In this document: positions 5,081 through 5,192 of the stretch, piece after piece
Numbering within the stretch: the first letter of the stretch is position 1
Layout of the letters: the number at the start of each line of letters is the position of its first letter
Origin: JAXHTY01 sp034189225
GTDB taxonomy: Bacteria > Desulfobacterota > Desulfobacteria > Desulfobacterales > Desulfosudaceae
DNA length: 5,192 bases
Direction of reading: 5' to 3'
Assembly: GCA_034189225.1 (NCBI GenBank)
Contig: JAXHVL010000182.1
Location: 1 to 5,192 of the forward strand
The notes under the pieces: model-generated
The model's input: only the letters and a program-made list of their open reading frames with translations
Database searches by the model: none
What the model was told of the DNA's origin: nothing
Made by a program: the position numbers and the translations under genes

Positions 5081-5192
5081 GGGCAACGTAAAAACCCAAT
5101 GCCCGTTTATCGATTTGGGTTGCCCTGCATCTCTTGTCATGTCACGTGGGGTGTAGGGGCGAACCTTGTGTTCGCCCTCTGATCGGGCGAAC
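5079..5192 (+). mobile_element. MITE-like repeat, left-hand part (copy 3, cut by window end)
   Basis: The start GAGGGCAACGTAAAAAC resembles the left end of copy 2 (GATGGCTTCGTAAAAAG). Positions 5125-5147 match 2966-2988 at 22 of 23 bases (ctgcatctct, then tgtcatgtcacgt around one variable base). Between these, this copy has about ten extra bases and a small inverted repeat (AACCCAA/TTGGGTT, 5093-5099 and 5115-5121). After 5147 it departs from copy 2 and enters the GC-rich hairpin module also seen at the window start. Its orientation is the same as copies 1 and 2. The right half lies beyond the window. Confidence 0.65.
5153..5192. repeat. GC-rich hairpin module at the centre of repeat copy 3
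   Basis: Bases 5153-5177 are the exact reverse complement of 21-45. The hairpin is visible as GTTCGCCC (5170-5177) and GGGCGAAC (5185-5192) around the 7-base loop TCTGATC, and is cut by the window end. Only the loop differs from the copy at the window start (GATCAAA). Such a hairpin soon after nqrE could stall or protect the transcript end, but no T tract is visible, so I do not call it a terminator. Confidence 0.85.

Noticed and set aside
5093..5121. Rho-independent terminator after nqrE
   Set aside because: AACCCAA and TTGGGTT form a 7-bp stem with a 15-base loop, but GCCCTGC and not a T tract follows, and the region belongs to the repeat element.

Overview
The window carries five consecutive plus-strand genes of a sodium-translocating NADH:quinone oxidoreductase (Na+-NQR) operon in the canonical order nqrA-nqrB-nqrC-nqrD-nqrE. 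The GC-rich, Pro/Gly-rich coding style and an NqrA that keeps iron-sulfur cysteines suggest an anaerobic Gram-negative bacterium. Desulfobacterota (a sulfate-reducer-like lineage) is my best guess. It also rests on remembered similarity of the interspersed repeats to ones common in that group, so it is an inference and not a proven assignment.

Layout. Positions 1-126 are the right-hand part of an interspersed repeat element with a strong GC-rich hairpin. Positions 127-410 are a gene-free leader with a plausible sigma70-type promoter and two small inverted repeats. nqrA (411-1757) overlaps nqrB (1754-2932) by ATGA. A complete copy of the repeat element (about 2931-3081) separates nqrB from nqrC (3083-3853). 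nqrC overlaps nqrD (3850-4470) by ATGA, and nqrE (4472-5080) follows one base later. From the nqrE stop codon to the window end (5079-5192) lies the left-hand part of a third copy of the same element. nqrF, which normally comes next, is not in the window.

How the genes work together. In the known enzyme, NqrF takes electrons from NADH. They pass through a [2Fe-2S] centre held by four cysteines of NqrD and NqrE, then the covalent FMN of NqrC, the covalent FMN and riboflavin of NqrB, and finally quinone, coupled to Na+ export. All the corresponding residues are present here: Cys30/Cys113 in NqrD, Cys26/Cys124 in NqrE, Thr203 in NqrC and Thr214 in NqrB.

Two things stand out. First, NqrA ends in two complete CxxCxxCxxxCP motifs like those of its paralogue RnfC, whereas the well-studied NqrA has lost them. 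Second, a roughly 150-bp MITE-like repeat has inserted exactly at the former nqrB/nqrC overlap. Its direct repeat carries both the nqrB stop and the nqrC start, so both reading frames survived, but nqrC was cut off from its apparent original ribosome binding site. The same repeat family brackets the gene cluster at both window edges, with a different, swapped central hairpin.
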